From Algibacter amylolyticus (lineage in GTDB: Bacteria; Bacteroidota; Bacteroidia; Flavobacteriales; Flavobacteriaceae), in contig NZ_JACHGE010000006.1 in the NCBI RefSeq assembly GCF_014202225.1, positions 124,001 through 188,000 on the forward strand: a DNA stretch of 64,000 nucleotides. The letters are read 5' to 3'. A program made the position numbers and the translations under genes. Positions within the stretch are counted from its first letter, which is position 1. The number at the start of each line of letters is the position of its first letter. Under the pieces are notes generated by a model. That model was not told the DNA's origin and ran no database searches. It saw nothing but the letters and a program-made list of their open reading frames with translations. Shown here piece after piece: positions 37,024-47,295 of the stretch.

Positions 37024-39795
37024 TTATTTAAATGTAGAAACAAATTTATATGTTCCCGGTTGCACTAATAATAGAAAACTAGTGTCGTTAGTTTTAACTA
37101 ATTCAACTTGATTATGAGATTTAAATACTTCACTATTTAACTGTAATTCATTGGCCGTATTACCTGGTATAATAACCTTTGCAGTTGTATTTGGAGGAAT
37201 TACGGTTTCTAAATAAAACTTGCCCTCTTTAACTTCCCAAGCACTAGAGACCTTTCCATGAGGTGTATTTAATGATGCTGAAGCAGAACTTAGTGGCTGT
37301 CTAGCTTGTGGTGCGATAAGTATGGTTTTATAACCTGCTTCTAAAGGTGCAATACCAGCAATACGTTCGTACATCCATTCGCCAATGGCACCGTATGCAT
37401 AATGATTTAAACTATTCATGCTCATAGGATTGTAACCTTCGGTTTTGCTGTAGCTATTCCAACGTTCCCAGATGGTTGTCGCACCTTGATTGATGGAATA
37501 AAACCACGATGGGTAGGTTTCATTAAATAATAATTTGTATACCATATCTACTTCTCCCATATCATCTAAAACTCTTGACAATAGTGGTGTTCCTAAAAAA
37601 CCTGTTCTTAAATGATAATCTGCATCTTTAAGTTTGCGCAATAAATTAGCCTGCGCGTTCTTGATTTTAGATTCAGGTAATAAATCGAATGCTAATGCCA
37701 ACAAATAAGATGTTTGGGTTTCTGCTACGCCTTTTACTTTTCCTTCATCATCAAAAAACTCATTATCAAATGCTTTTGCTACGGTTTTGTATAGTGCTTC
37801 GTACTTGGCATGCTCTTCTGTTTTACCAAGAACTTTGGCAGTATGAGCAGTTAATTTAGCAGAATGCGCAAAAAATGCCGTACCAATTAAATTTCTAGAG
37901 GTGTCACCTTTATTATCACCACTTTCAGGAAAAGGTTGCAACCAATCGGAAAACGACATCATATTAGAAATATGTTTATTTGATTTTTTTTGATGATACC
38001 CAACCCAATTTTTCATCATCTCAAAATTGTCTTCTAAAAAACCTACATCGCCTGTTCGCATGAAAATTTTCCAAGGAATAATTGTGCCTACATCACCCCA
38101 ACCCGAACTTGCGATTTTATTTCCTCTTGAATCTGGAACCGTCCAAGGAATGGCGCCATCTTCAAGTTGTGCTTCCCTTACACTTTGCAACCAACTTGCC
38201 CAGAACTTATAAACATCGGCATTAAACATTGATGTTGGCCCGAATACTTGTGCATCTCCTGTCCAACCCAAACGTTCATTACGTTGTGGACAGTCGGTTG
38301 GGATATCTAAAAAATTACCTCGTAAGCCCCAAACAATGTTGCTTTGAAGTTGATTTAGTTTTTCATGTGATGATTTAAATGTACCATTATCATCAAAATC
38401 TGAATACTGTACAATACCTGTTACCCAATCTTCCGTAGGTGTTTTTGAGGTATCAAAACCACTTAATTCAACAAATCGAAAACCATGAAACGTAAATTTT
38501 GGTTGATATGCTATATCTCCATCTTCAGCGGCAATATAATAATCGGTAGAATGTGCACTTCTATAATTTTTAGTATAAAATGTGCCATCTGGCGATAGCA
38601 TTTCTGCAAATCTAATTTGAAGCGTATCTCCTTTCTTCATTGGAACCTTTACAAAGGGAACACCTACCATATTTTGTTTTAAATCAAATATAATTGCTCC
38701 ATCTTTTTTAGTAATCTCCTGTGGTTTTAGCTCTATTTTTCCTTTTGTAGTTGTATGCCTTTTAGGTTCAAGTTTTACCTTATCATCAAGATTTGCTACT
38801 TCTACATTTGTCCAATCCTTATCATCAAAATTATTGGTTGTCCAATGTGGCATTTCTAAATTGGCATTATAAATTTCGCCATCATATATTTCTGCAAACT
38901 GTAACGGGCCGTTTGACATTCCCTTCCAACTAGCATCGGATACAATAATTTCTTTAGAACCATCATTCATCGTAATTTCTAACTGGGCTAAAACCTTAGG
39001 CGAAATTGTATTATCCCATGGCGTGGTTCCCCAAAGTAAACGACCAGAGTACCAACCGGAAGCCAGTTCAACACCAATAGCATTTTGTCCAGGTTCTATT
39101 AAATTTGTAACATCATAAGTTAAGGTTTCAATACGTTTATTATAAGTTGTAAAACCGGGAGACATAACATCATCTGAAACATTTTCACCGTTAATTGACA
39201 CATCAAAAACACCTTTAGAGGTAATGTATAAACGTGCTGAAGTGACATCCTTAGATAATTCAAATGCTTTTCTTAAATATTGGGGCTTATGTATGAGTAC
39301 TTTTTCTCGCCCTCGAATACTGTCCTTAGCAGTATCTAGACCAACCCATTTTGCTTTCCAATCGCTATTATTTAACAAGCCCATTTCAAAATGATTAATT
39401 TCACTCCATTTTGAAGCTTCTCCATCTTGGTTCCAATACTTAACTTGCCAATATACTTTTTGACGTGATTGTAAAGCTGCTCCTTCATACTTGACCCAAG
39501 TAGATTGTGATGATTGTTGTTTTTTAGAATTCCATAAATCTGCATTATCAGGTAACAAATCTGGACTACTAGCCGCTACTATTTGATAGGCAGACTGACT
39601 TTTAATGTTTTCTGACACGGGCAACTTCCAAGAAAATGTTGGGTTAGCATCATAAAAACCTAATGGATTTTCAAACCCTTCGGAAACCATTAAATCTTGT
39701 GCATTTTCTAATGAGTCATTAGAGTTACAAGACATGATTACACTCAAAAAGACAAAAGCGTATGCTAAATAGTTGAAATTTGATTTTTTAAACAT
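37024..39795 (-). CDS. GH78 alpha-L-rhamnosidase lipoprotein, copy A
   Basis: 923 residues, lipoprotein signal with Cys23 (VIMSC). GH78 layout: N-terminal fibronectin-like domain (SAYQIVAASSPDLL, about 60-135), two beta-sandwich domains (YLRKAFELSKDV to HTTNNF, RHTTTKGK to SGFD), an alpha/alpha-barrel with DIPTDCPQRNERLGWTGDAQVFG (the acidic residues there are the family's catalytic and binding ones), and a C-terminal beta domain with NHYAYGAIGEWMYERIAG at its border. Starts 3 bp after the stop of copy B and is clearly homologous to it along the whole length: a tandem duplication. It releases terminal alpha-L-rhamnose from oligosaccharides. Confidence 0.92.
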   Translation of the reverse strand: MFKKSNFNYLAYAFVFLSVIMSCNSNDSLENAQDLMVSEGFENPLGFYDANPTFSWKLPVSENIKSQSAYQIVAASSPDLLPDNADLWNSKKQQSSQSTWVKYEGAALQSRQKVYWQVKYWNQDGEASKWSEINHFEMGLLNNSDWKAKWVGLDTAKDSIRGREKVLIHKPQYLRKAFELSKDVTSARLYITSKGVFDVSINGENVSDDVMSPGFTTYNKRIETLTYDVTNLIEPGQNAIGVELASGWYSGRLLWGTTPWDNTISPKVLAQLEITMNDGSKEIIVSDASWKGMSNGPLQFAEIYDGEIYNANLEMPHWTTNNFDDKDWTNVEVANLDDKVKLEPKRHTTTKGKIELKPQEITKKDGAIIFDLKQNMVGVPFVKVPMKKGDTLQIRFAEMLSPDGTFYTKNYRSAHSTDYYIAAEDGDIAYQPKFTFHGFRFVELSGFDTSKTPTEDWVTGIVQYSDFDDNGTFKSSHEKLNQLQSNIVWGLRGNFLDIPTDCPQRNERLGWTGDAQVFGPTSMFNADVYKFWASWLQSVREAQLEDGAIPWTVPDSRGNKIASSGWGDVGTIIPWKIFMRTGDVGFLEDNFEMMKNWVGYHQKKSNKHISNMMSFSDWLQPFPESGDNKGDTSRNLIGTAFFAHSAKLTAHTAKVLGKTEEHAKYEALYKTVAKAFDNEFFDDEGKVKGVAETQTSYLLALAFDLLPESKIKNAQANLLRKLKDADYHLRTGFLGTPLLSRVLDDMGEVDMVYKLLFNETYPSWFYSINQGATTIWERWNSYSKTEGYNPMSMNSLNHYAYGAIGEWMYERIAGIAPLEAGYKTILIAPQARQPLSSASASLNTPHGKVSSAWEVKEGKFYLETVIPPNTTAKVIIPGNTANELQLNSEVFKSHNQVELVKTNDTSFLLLVQPGTYKFVSTFK

Positions 39796-39798
39796 AAT

Positions 39799-42591
39799 TT
39801 AAAGTTTAGTTTGAAAGTTATAGGTTCCTGGTTCTGCTAAAATCTTTATTAGACTAGTATCAGAACTCATTAATTTTAAATTTGAATTCTTTGCAAACAT
39901 ACTTCCATTTACAAATAAACGTTCTTTATTGCCATAAGGAATATGTACCTCTGCAGAAGTATTAGGTGGAATTACAACATCAAGTGTAAAAGTATCATTC
40001 TCAATTTTCCAAGAAGATGAAGATACTCCATAAGGTGTTTTTACACTTGCAGAAGCCGACGTTAAAAACTCGGTATTTGGCACTGGAGCAATTCTAATCT
40101 TCTTATAACCTGGTTCTAAAGATGCTAATCCAGCTAAACGCTCGTACATCCACTGCCCAACAGCTCCATAAGCATAATGGTTTAAGCTATTCATACTTTG
40201 CGGATTAAAGCCATCGTTTTTACTATAACTATTCCAACGCTCCCACATAGTTGTTGCGCCTTGATTAATGGAATAAAACCACGATGGATAGGTTTCTTTA
40301 AATAGAATTTTATACATTAAATCTATTTCTCCCATATCATCTAAAACCTTTGGTAAAATTGGTGTTCCTAAAAAGCCTGTACCTAAATGGTAATCGGCAT
40401 TCTTTATCTCTTCAAGTAAATATTTTTTTGCTTTTTCTTTAGTTTCTTGCTTTAATAAATTAAAATGTATAGCTAGTAAATAAGCTGTTTGTGTTTGTTT
40501 TTTGCCTATAAATTTTCCTGCATCAAAAAAGGTGTTTTCAAAAGCGTTAGAAACAGCGTTATATAAATCTTTATATTTTTTTTCATCTTCTGTTTTACCT
40601 AAAATACTAGCAATTTTAGATAGTAAATGAGCAGAGTGTGCAAAATAAGCAGTATTTATTAACTCTTTTGGTGTATCGCCTCTATTTCCTGTTTTGCCTG
40701 TTTTTGCTGGGTATGGTTGCAACCAATCTGCAAAAGAATACATACTTGGAATATAATTTTTAGCCTTAGATTGGTAATAACCCACCCACTTTTTGGACAT
40801 TTCGTAATTTTCTTGAAGCACACTTATATCTCCAGTAATATTATAAACATCCCAAGGAATAATAACAGAGGCATCACCCCATCCAGAACTTGCATTATTA
40901 TTCTGAAGAACATCTGGAATAATAAAAGGTATTAAACCGTTATTGTGTTCAGATTGGGTTTCTCGCATACTTTGCAACCAAGCAGCCCAAAAGGCATGCG
41001 TATCATAATTAAATAATGCTGTTGGCGCTATAACCTGAGCATCTCCTGTCCATCCCAAACGTTCATCGCGTTGCGGACAGTCTGTAGGCACATCAAAAAA
41101 GTTATCTCTTAATCCCCAAGTAATATTACTTTGTAATTGATTCAACTTATGGTGAGAGGATGTAAAGGTTCCGATTTTTTCAAAATTAGAATGTTGCGCT
41201 ATACCTTGTACCCAAAACGCTTCTGGTTTAGCATTTTTATCGTAACCACTCAGTTCTAAAAATTGAAATCCGTGAAATGTAAATTTTGGAACATATTCTA
41301 TAACGCCGTCTTTAGATGCAACATAATAATCGGTTGATTTTGCAGAACGATAGTTTTTAGTATAAAAGGTATTGTCTTTTAGCAACATTTCAGAAAAACG
41401 TATTTTTAAAGTATCCCCTTTTTTCATAGGTACGCTTACCTTTGGTACGCCTACAATGTTTTGTTTTAGGTTAAAAACTGATGTGTTTTCTTTTACCGAA
41501 ACAATTTCAACATCCTTTAAAACCATTTGATTCTTTACAGTTTGATGTCTTTTTGGTGCCAATTTAACATCCTTAGAAACAGCCTCAACTTCTACCATTT
41601 TCCAGTTAGAATCATCAAAAGTAACAGTATTCCAATTTGGCATTTCAAAGTTTGCATCATATACTTCGCCATCGTAAATACCCGCTAAACGTAGTGGTCC
41701 GTTTGTAGTTCCCTTCCAAGATTTATCTGAAATTATGGTTTGTTTTGAACCGTTTTTCATGACAATTTCTAACTGACATAGAATTTTGGGCGATGCAAAA
41801 TTTTCATACAATGCTCTACCTCTACTAATTCTTCCTGAATGCCACCCCGAAGCCAATTCTACCCCGATAGCATTTTTACCAGCTTTTAAAAATTCTGTAA
41901 TATTATAAGTAAGTGTTTCTATGCGATGGTTGTATGGCGTCCAACCTGGGGTCATGACATCATCACTTACATCTTTACCATTTAAATGTACATCAAAAAC
42001 GCCTTTTGCCGTAATGTATAATCTTGCTGAAGCTACATCTTTAAACAATTCAAATCTTTTTCTTAAATATTGTGGCCGATGCATTAAAAATGCCCTAACC
42101 CCTTTTATACTATCTTTTGCAGTATCTAAGCCTATCCAATTTGCTTTCCAATCGGAATTGTTTAACAATCCTAATTCAAAAGTATTTACATCACTCCACC
42201 CTGAGTTTTTATCTTCTTGATTCCAAAAACGCACCTGCCAAAATACCTTTTGGCGGGATTTTAATGGTTTACCTTCATATTTTACAAATGTAGATTGCGC
42301 GCTTAATTGCTTTCCAGAATCCCACAAATCGGCATTATTTGGCAGCAAATCTTTTGACGACGCTACAACTATTTGGTAAGCAGATTGGGATTTGATGTGT
42401 TGTGATATCGGTAATCTCCATGAAAACGTTGGGGTATTATTGTAAAACCCTATTGGATTTTTAAAACTCTCGGATATGGTTAACAATTCTGGAGCTATAA
42501 TCTCTTCCACTTTACACCCTACAATTAGTAGTGATGCTAAGGTACAGTAAACCATTATGCCCCGCAGTATGATACGTTTTGATAATTTCAT
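39799..42591 (-). CDS. GH78 alpha-L-rhamnosidase lipoprotein, copy B
   Basis: 930 residues, lipoprotein signal with Cys26 (LLIVGC). Same domain order as copy A. The core reads DVPTDCPQRDERLGWTGDAQVIAPTALFN, and the ends match copy A too (NPIGFYNNTPTFSWRLP, AEPGTYNFQ). First gene of the pair; a shared regulatory repeat lies 86 bases upstream. Divergence from copy A is spread over the chain and both keep the catalytic acidic residues, so both are probably active, perhaps with different sulfation or linkage preferences. Confidence 0.92.
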   Translation of the reverse strand: MKLSKRIILRGIMVYCTLASLLIVGCKVEEIIAPELLTISESFKNPIGFYNNTPTFSWRLPISQHIKSQSAYQIVVASSKDLLPNNADLWDSGKQLSAQSTFVKYEGKPLKSRQKVFWQVRFWNQEDKNSGWSDVNTFELGLLNNSDWKANWIGLDTAKDSIKGVRAFLMHRPQYLRKRFELFKDVASARLYITAKGVFDVHLNGKDVSDDVMTPGWTPYNHRIETLTYNITEFLKAGKNAIGVELASGWHSGRISRGRALYENFASPKILCQLEIVMKNGSKQTIISDKSWKGTTNGPLRLAGIYDGEVYDANFEMPNWNTVTFDDSNWKMVEVEAVSKDVKLAPKRHQTVKNQMVLKDVEIVSVKENTSVFNLKQNIVGVPKVSVPMKKGDTLKIRFSEMLLKDNTFYTKNYRSAKSTDYYVASKDGVIEYVPKFTFHGFQFLELSGYDKNAKPEAFWVQGIAQHSNFEKIGTFTSSHHKLNQLQSNITWGLRDNFFDVPTDCPQRDERLGWTGDAQVIAPTALFNYDTHAFWAAWLQSMRETQSEHNNGLIPFIIPDVLQNNNASSGWGDASVIIPWDVYNITGDISVLQENYEMSKKWVGYYQSKAKNYIPSMYSFADWLQPYPAKTGKTGNRGDTPKELINTAYFAHSAHLLSKIASILGKTEDEKKYKDLYNAVSNAFENTFFDAGKFIGKKQTQTAYLLAIHFNLLKQETKEKAKKYLLEEIKNADYHLGTGFLGTPILPKVLDDMGEIDLMYKILFKETYPSWFYSINQGATTMWERWNSYSKNDGFNPQSMNSLNHYAYGAVGQWMYERLAGLASLEPGYKKIRIAPVPNTEFLTSASASVKTPYGVSSSSWKIENDTFTLDVVIPPNTSAEVHIPYGNKERLFVNGSMFAKNSNLKLMSSDTSLIKILAEPGTYNFQTKL

Positions 42592-42648
42592 TCTAAATAT
42601 GCTATAAACTACTACTTTTAAGACATTTAAAGGTTGAGAAAATATTGT

Positions 42649-42696
42649 CTAAAGTCCAAATTTTCATTAAATAAACTATCCTGTACTGTCTCGAAT
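42649..42696 (-). promoter_or_regulatory. Shared PUL regulatory repeat before the GH78 pair
   Basis: TATCCTGTAC (42677-42686) followed by TGTCTCGAAT (42687-42696). The position 20 bp nearer the gene reads GACTTTAG, a poor match to the -7 box, so this is the least certain promoter of the set although the repeat itself is exact. Confidence 0.6.
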
Positions 42697-42742
42697 TTGT
42701 TGGAATACATATTAAAATGCTATCCTTTGATTGAACAGTATA

Positions 42743-42780
42743 AAAAAGAGCTAGAAATGTTAACATTTACTAGCTCCTTT
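42743..42780 (-). terminator. Terminator of the BNR-type lyase gene
   Basis: Inverted repeat GAGCTAG (42748-42754) with CTAGCTC (42770-42776), extended by AAATGTTAACATTT inside; on the minus strand it ends in TTTTTTAT. About 30 bases past the stop. Confidence 0.85.
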
Positions 42781-42804
42781 AAAACTAAATTATTTGTTGC
42801 CGTT

Positions 42805-45246
42805 TTACTTAATTATAAGTTTAGAACGGAAAACTCTTTGATTATCGTCAATTACTGTAATTAAATATAATCCCGATTTAAAACGGCCATTATTTTCAAT
42901 ATCCATTCTATTAGAATTTATTCTGTTTTGCAAAATGACCTTTCCTAGCATATCGTTTATTATAATGTTAGCCTTATTTACGCCATTAAATAAAATGGTG
43001 AATTGATGGTTTGCTGGATTAGGAAAAACCTTCGCCGAAAATGAATCCGTCTCCACCTTAGAAGTACTTAAGGTTGTGGATTCGACAATCCATTTAGACC
43101 TATCATCAGAATTCCCTATATGCTCTATTATACCACTCGTATTTTGGTACAAGTAATTAGCATTATTTCTGGTTAAAAATTGATATGTGCCGTCGCTACT
43201 ATTATAAGCGACATTAAATTGTTTATCGCTATCCTCTCTAGGAGCTGAAAAACCAGTATTAATAATATCGTTTGGTGGATTACCAGCAGCTCTTAAAATA
43301 CCACGATCGGACCTTTTACTTTCAATATTAAAATAATTTCCAGCTTTTACAAATTCCCATTCCTTATCGCCAGCAGCCACGTTGGAAGCATTATCACTTT
43401 CAACAACATCGGCACCTACAGAATGTAAATATTTTCCAGTTACAAAATTCTTAATTCGGTAAATATCGCCGGTTAAATCTGTAGGATCTTCTTCTTCAAC
43501 ATTAATTGTAATTTTATTAGAAGACACTGTTTCGTTACTTGCATTGTATGCCACTGCTTGCACCGTATATATACCTTCTGTATTTGGCAACCAATCTATA
43601 GCATAAGGCACTGAACTATCCTCGCCAAAAGTAGCACCATTAACTAAAAACTCTACTTTAGAAATACTTCCATTTTCATCTATGGCATCAGCCGAAATTT
43701 GAACTGTTTCACCAAGGCTATACGTTTCATCTGGAAAAGGAGAGGTTAACGACACTCTAAAAGGATCCTTTACAATATCTAAATCTATAATTTGTAAATA
43801 AAGAGGTTGCTCATTACCAGAGGTTCTATGCATTAAATAATAATACAATTTACCATTAGCAATATATACTTGCCCATGATTAAAAACTTTACCAGAAGTT
43901 GCTTGATATACTCTAGTAAAATTATTAGTACCACCTTGGGCTTTTTCTACATAAACCCTTCCGTTAGTTAAACCAATTATAAATACATCATCGCCTGCTG
44001 TGTATATGGCTTCTGCTCCTGCAAAATCCTCTGAAGTTATAAAATCTGTTGCTCCAGAAGGTTTATAAGTATGTAAATACTTGGTTACATTAAATTGATT
44101 GTCTCTAACTCTACTTATAATATGCACATCCTCATTTTCGGTAACTGTCCAATCAAAATCTTGAACAATATTTATGGCGTCTGTATTGGTTCCTTGAACG
44201 TAATCTCCGGGCTCCATGACTTTTATAAACTCGGCATCGTATAAGGGAAGACTAAAACTTTGTCCTTGGTGGTTTTTCCATCCGGTAAAACCATCTTGAT
44301 CATCGGAGTAGGCATAATACACCCCATTTTGATATTGATATTTATCGCTGTTATTTTGAGACCTTTTTTGAAAACCAATACGCATTTTACCATTAACATA
44401 TTTTATATCGCCATAAAGCCCCCAGTTATAGGTTATTCCAGATTGGCTTCTAGCATTTAAAACATTAAAATGCGTAAAACTAGACCATGTAGATGTGGTA
44501 GCTTCATATTTAGAAAATTTATAAGCTCCGTTATTATTGCCACCTTCACGCATATACATAAACAAATCACCCGAATCATTTAAGAAAAATTTAGGATAGG
44601 TTAAAGCCGAAAAATTACTATAATCTTCACCACCGTTTAAACTTAAATGCTTGTATCCGCCGTTATTATTTTGAACAAATTTATCTAAGGTAAATTCTGC
44701 ATCTGGAAGCTCAGCAGCATTTGCTATGGAAAATGAATATCTAAAATAATCGTTACTTAAACTACCATCTGAAGGTCTTGTATTGCTGTACGAATGCATA
44801 TCGTATAACAAATGAATGGTACCGTTTAAAGGACTTACTCCAACAGCTATGGTGTTATGAGATTCTCCTATCCACCATTTATTCTGATAGCCCGTATGTC
44901 TATGAGGAAATTCAATAGTTGCCATAGTACCAGTTATGGTATTATAACGTGTAAGCATAACATTTCGCTGGCCTTTGCCTCCTTTATACCACGTTGTAAA
45001 AACAAATTCGTTATAGCTTGTTATACAGTCGCCATGTGCTGATATTTTATTTCCAAAAAAATAATCGTAGGGTGCAGATTCACCTGTATTAGTTGCACCA
45101 CTTGAAACTTTAGAACCATCAAAATGCAAACCAATATCGGAAATCTTAACTTCGCTTTCTAAGACTACTTGAGCATGCCCTAAAAAGCATAGGATCAGAA
45201 CAATAAAGTGTATACAACATTGCTTTTTTGAGTAATTATTTTTCAT
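42805..45246 (-). CDS. Secreted BNR-propeller protein, probable ulvan-type lyase (PL24/PL25-like), with T9SS sorting domain
   Basis: 813 residues, signal peptide (about 1-25). The main domain (about 28-490) is a BNR_4-type beta-propeller: GNKISAHGDCI, VFTTWYKGG, FPHRHTGY (His115), GESHNTIAVGVS (His130) and GTIHLLYDMHSYS. Ulvan lyase families PL24 and PL25 are seven-bladed propellers, and these conserved His/Tyr segments are what one expects of them. Then an Ig-like domain (about 500-585), a ricin-like beta-trefoil segment (about 595-715) and a C-terminal type IX secretion sorting domain (FPNPANHQF to SKLIIK). It should act outside the cell or on the surface as the first attacker of the polymer. 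It has its own shared promoter and terminator, so it is a single-gene unit. Confidence 0.8.
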   Translation of the reverse strand: MKNNYSKKQCCIHFIVLILCFLGHAQVVLESEVKISDIGLHFDGSKVSSGATNTGESAPYDYFFGNKISAHGDCITSYNEFVFTTWYKGGKGQRNVMLTRYNTITGTMATIEFPHRHTGYQNKWWIGESHNTIAVGVSPLNGTIHLLYDMHSYSNTRPSDGSLSNDYFRYSFSIANAAELPDAEFTLDKFVQNNNGGYKHLSLNGGEDYSNFSALTYPKFFLNDSGDLFMYMREGGNNNGAYKFSKYEATTSTWSSFTHFNVLNARSQSGITYNWGLYGDIKYVNGKMRIGFQKRSQNNSDKYQYQNGVYYAYSDDQDGFTGWKNHQGQSFSLPLYDAEFIKVMEPGDYVQGTNTDAINIVQDFDWTVTENEDVHIISRVRDNQFNVTKYLHTYKPSGATDFITSEDFAGAEAIYTAGDDVFIIGLTNGRVYVEKAQGGTNNFTRVYQATSGKVFNHGQVYIANGKLYYYLMHRTSGNEQPLYLQIIDLDIVKDPFRVSLTSPFPDETYSLGETVQISADAIDENGSISKVEFLVNGATFGEDSSVPYAIDWLPNTEGIYTVQAVAYNASNETVSSNKITINVEEEDPTDLTGDIYRIKNFVTGKYLHSVGADVVESDNASNVAAGDKEWEFVKAGNYFNIESKRSDRGILRAAGNPPNDIINTGFSAPREDSDKQFNVAYNSSDGTYQFLTRNNANYLYQNTSGIIEHIGNSDDRSKWIVESTTLSTSKVETDSFSAKVFPNPANHQFTILFNGVNKANIIINDMLGKVILQNRINSNRMDIENNGRFKSGLYLITVIDDNQRVFRSKLIIK

Positions 45247-45300
45247 AGTTTTTCTCTTTTTTTAAACTGCCCGCTTTAAAATATGAAAGGACTAATCAAA

Positions 45301-45348
45301 CAAATTTCTGATTTTAAAAAAAAAGAAGCATCCTGCACTATACTGCTA
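45301..45348 (-). promoter_or_regulatory. Shared PUL promoter of the BNR-type lyase
   Basis: Direct repeats CATCCTGCAC (45329-45338) and TATACTGCTA (45339-45348), 20 bp, then GAAATTTG (minus strand of 45301-45308): the TTTG is in place but the TA is not. Confidence 0.65.
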
Positions 45349-45371
45349 AAAACTGTTAAATATTTAAGGTA

Positions 45372-45686
45372 TTACTCCATATAAAACAACTCTTCTAACG
45401 GAATTGACACCGGAGAATTATCTGGATTCACCTTCATAATATCTGCCATAAAATCCCACCATTTTTTAACAATTTGATTGTTTGCCAAATCTTGAGAACC
45501 GCCTGTTCCTGAAACTTTTTGGAACGCGAAAAGTGTACTCGTTTCTTCGTCTAGAAATATAGAATATTCACTTACACCATTGTCTTTCAATAATTTTTTA
45601 AGCTCTGGCCAAATCTCGTTATGACGTTTTTTATAGGCTTCCTTTTGCCCTTTATTTAATTTCATTTTGAAGGCTAATCTTTGCAT
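45372..45686 (-). CDS. rhaM: L-rhamnose mutarotase
   Basis: 104 residues from the Met at 45686, which matches the family start (MQRLAFKMKLN); an in-frame Met 14 codons earlier is possible but would add a tail unlike the family. RhaM signature: YKKRHNEIWPELKKLLKDNGVSEYSI with the catalytic His, then TLFAFQKV, and KKWWDFMADIM. It interconverts the anomers of L-rhamnose. Cytoplasmic, no signal peptide, though it lies in the middle of exported enzymes, directly after a sulfatase. Its presence there links the extracellular part of the locus to rhamnose use. Confidence 0.93.
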   Translation of the reverse strand: MQRLAFKMKLNKGQKEAYKKRHNEIWPELKKLLKDNGVSEYSIFLDEETSTLFAFQKVSGTGGSQDLANNQIVKKWWDFMADIMKVNPDNSPVSIPLEELFYME

Positions 45687-45750
45687 AATTTTATCCGGTT
45701 TATTGATTTGCAAATTATAGTAGTGCAACTTTAATTTTTAATGAATGATG

Positions 45751-47199
45751 TTATTTATCTAGTTGAGGATATGAAGACCTTTGATTTTTAGGAAATTGTT
45801 TATCTAATAATTTTTCCATTTTAATTAATTCCTTTTGATAGGTAGGATTATTTTTCAAGTTTACATTTTCGTTCATGTAATCCTGATTGCAAAAATATAG
45901 CTCTTTATCCATGAGCTTATTCTCTTTATTATTCCACCACTCCGTATATCTAAACTTACCATTTGTACAGGTAAAGCCCATAATTTTTTTTCCTCTAGGA
46001 TATAAGCTATAGGCGGCTTCTTCCCATTTTAAGTTAGGGTTATTAACTAGGGGTAAAATACTGTTTCCGTCTAACGATTGTTTTGGTAAACCACATAACT
46101 CTACCAAAGTAGGAAATAGATCGACGTTTTCTACAAATGCCTGAGATGTAGCATTAGTTACTCTATTTTTGTAACTAGTTTCTCTACTCACAATAAAGGG
46201 TACATTTACATCAATTTCAAAATTACTATGTTTACACCAAGCACCATACTCACCAATTTTATATCCATGATCACTCATAAATACCACCATGGTGTTTTTA
46301 CGTAAATCGAGATCCTCTAGAGTTTTCATTACTTTTCCCATTTGAGCATCTATATAACTAATGGAAGCGTAATAACCATGAATAAGATCTTTAGTTAAAT
46401 CATCTTCTAAAGGCCCTTCTTTAGGAATACCATAATAATTTCTCAATTCGCCCCAGTTTGTTAATGCTAATTTATATATATCTTTTGGTGCTACTTTAGC
46501 AGGCACAATAAAATCCGATTTATTGTACATATCCCAATACTTTTTAGGCGCATTAAAGGGAAGATGCGGTTTTGTTAAGCCCACAAACATTAAAAACTTT
46601 TCATCTTTAATTTTATGAAGTGTTTCGATAGCATCATTAGTGGCACGACCATCTTTATAAGCATCGTCTTCTACATCGGCAAATTCAAAAGCTGGTCCGT
46701 TAGATTTAATGCCTGCGTTTTTTAGACTATCTATTATCGCTAAACTTTCTGGTAATACCCAAGAGTTTACTTCCTTAGGAACATGAGTACTCCAACTATC
46801 CTTATCGTCGTTAGTATGATGGTACACCTTACCAACGCTAACCGTAGTATAGCCTTGATTTTTAAAAAATTGAGGCATCGTTAGCAACTCTTTATGTTTG
46901 GAACGTAATGGTGTGAAAATAGAATAAATACCTATACGCTCTGGACGTAATCCTGTTAAAATACTCATTCGAGATGGGGCACATATAGCTTCTTGTGCAT
47001 AAGCTTTTTTAAACAGGACACCATCTTTTGCTAAGGCATCAATGTTTGGGCTCTTTACTATTTTATTGCCATAACACCCTAATTCTGGTCTTAAATCATC
47101 TACCAAAAAAACAACTACGTTGGGCTGTTGTTGGGCATATAAAGCAAGGCCAAAACTTAAACCTAAAATTAAAAGTAAATTTCTTTTTATTCCAATCAT
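45751..47199 (-). CDS. S1-family sulfatase, iduronate-2-sulfatase-like
   Basis: 482 residues with signal peptide (YAQ-QQ, about residue 22), not an obvious lipoprotein. [13 protein letters not shown] metal site (32-44), formylglycine motif [12 protein letters not shown] with Cys73, GKVYHH near 121, [12 protein letters not shown] near 210 and [13 protein letters not shown] near 310. These are typical of the iduronate-2-sulfatase type, which is of interest because ulvan-like glycans contain iduronic acid. It lies between the nucleoside-hydrolase-like gene and rhaM. Confidence 0.9.
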   Translation of the reverse strand: MIGIKRNLLLILGLSFGLALYAQQQPNVVVFLVDDLRPELGCYGNKIVKSPNIDALAKDGVLFKKAYAQEAICAPSRMSILTGLRPERIGIYSIFTPLRSKHKELLTMPQFFKNQGYTTVSVGKVYHHTNDDKDSWSTHVPKEVNSWVLPESLAIIDSLKNAGIKSNGPAFEFADVEDDAYKDGRATNDAIETLHKIKDEKFLMFVGLTKPHLPFNAPKKYWDMYNKSDFIVPAKVAPKDIYKLALTNWGELRNYYGIPKEGPLEDDLTKDLIHGYYASISYIDAQMGKVMKTLEDLDLRKNTMVVFMSDHGYKIGEYGAWCKHSNFEIDVNVPFIVSRETSYKNRVTNATSQAFVENVDLFPTLVELCGLPKQSLDGNSILPLVNNPNLKWEEAAYSLYPRGKKIMGFTCTNGKFRYTEWWNNKENKLMDKELYFCNQDYMNENVNLKNNPTYQKELIKMEKLLDKQFPKNQRSSYPQLDK

Positions 47200-47295
47200 T
47201 ATAATAGAATTGCTATTTTTATTTATTTAATTTTATATGATGTTTTAAGCCTTCAATATCATTTAATGTACCTACAACATTAGAGTCAGTTGTAA

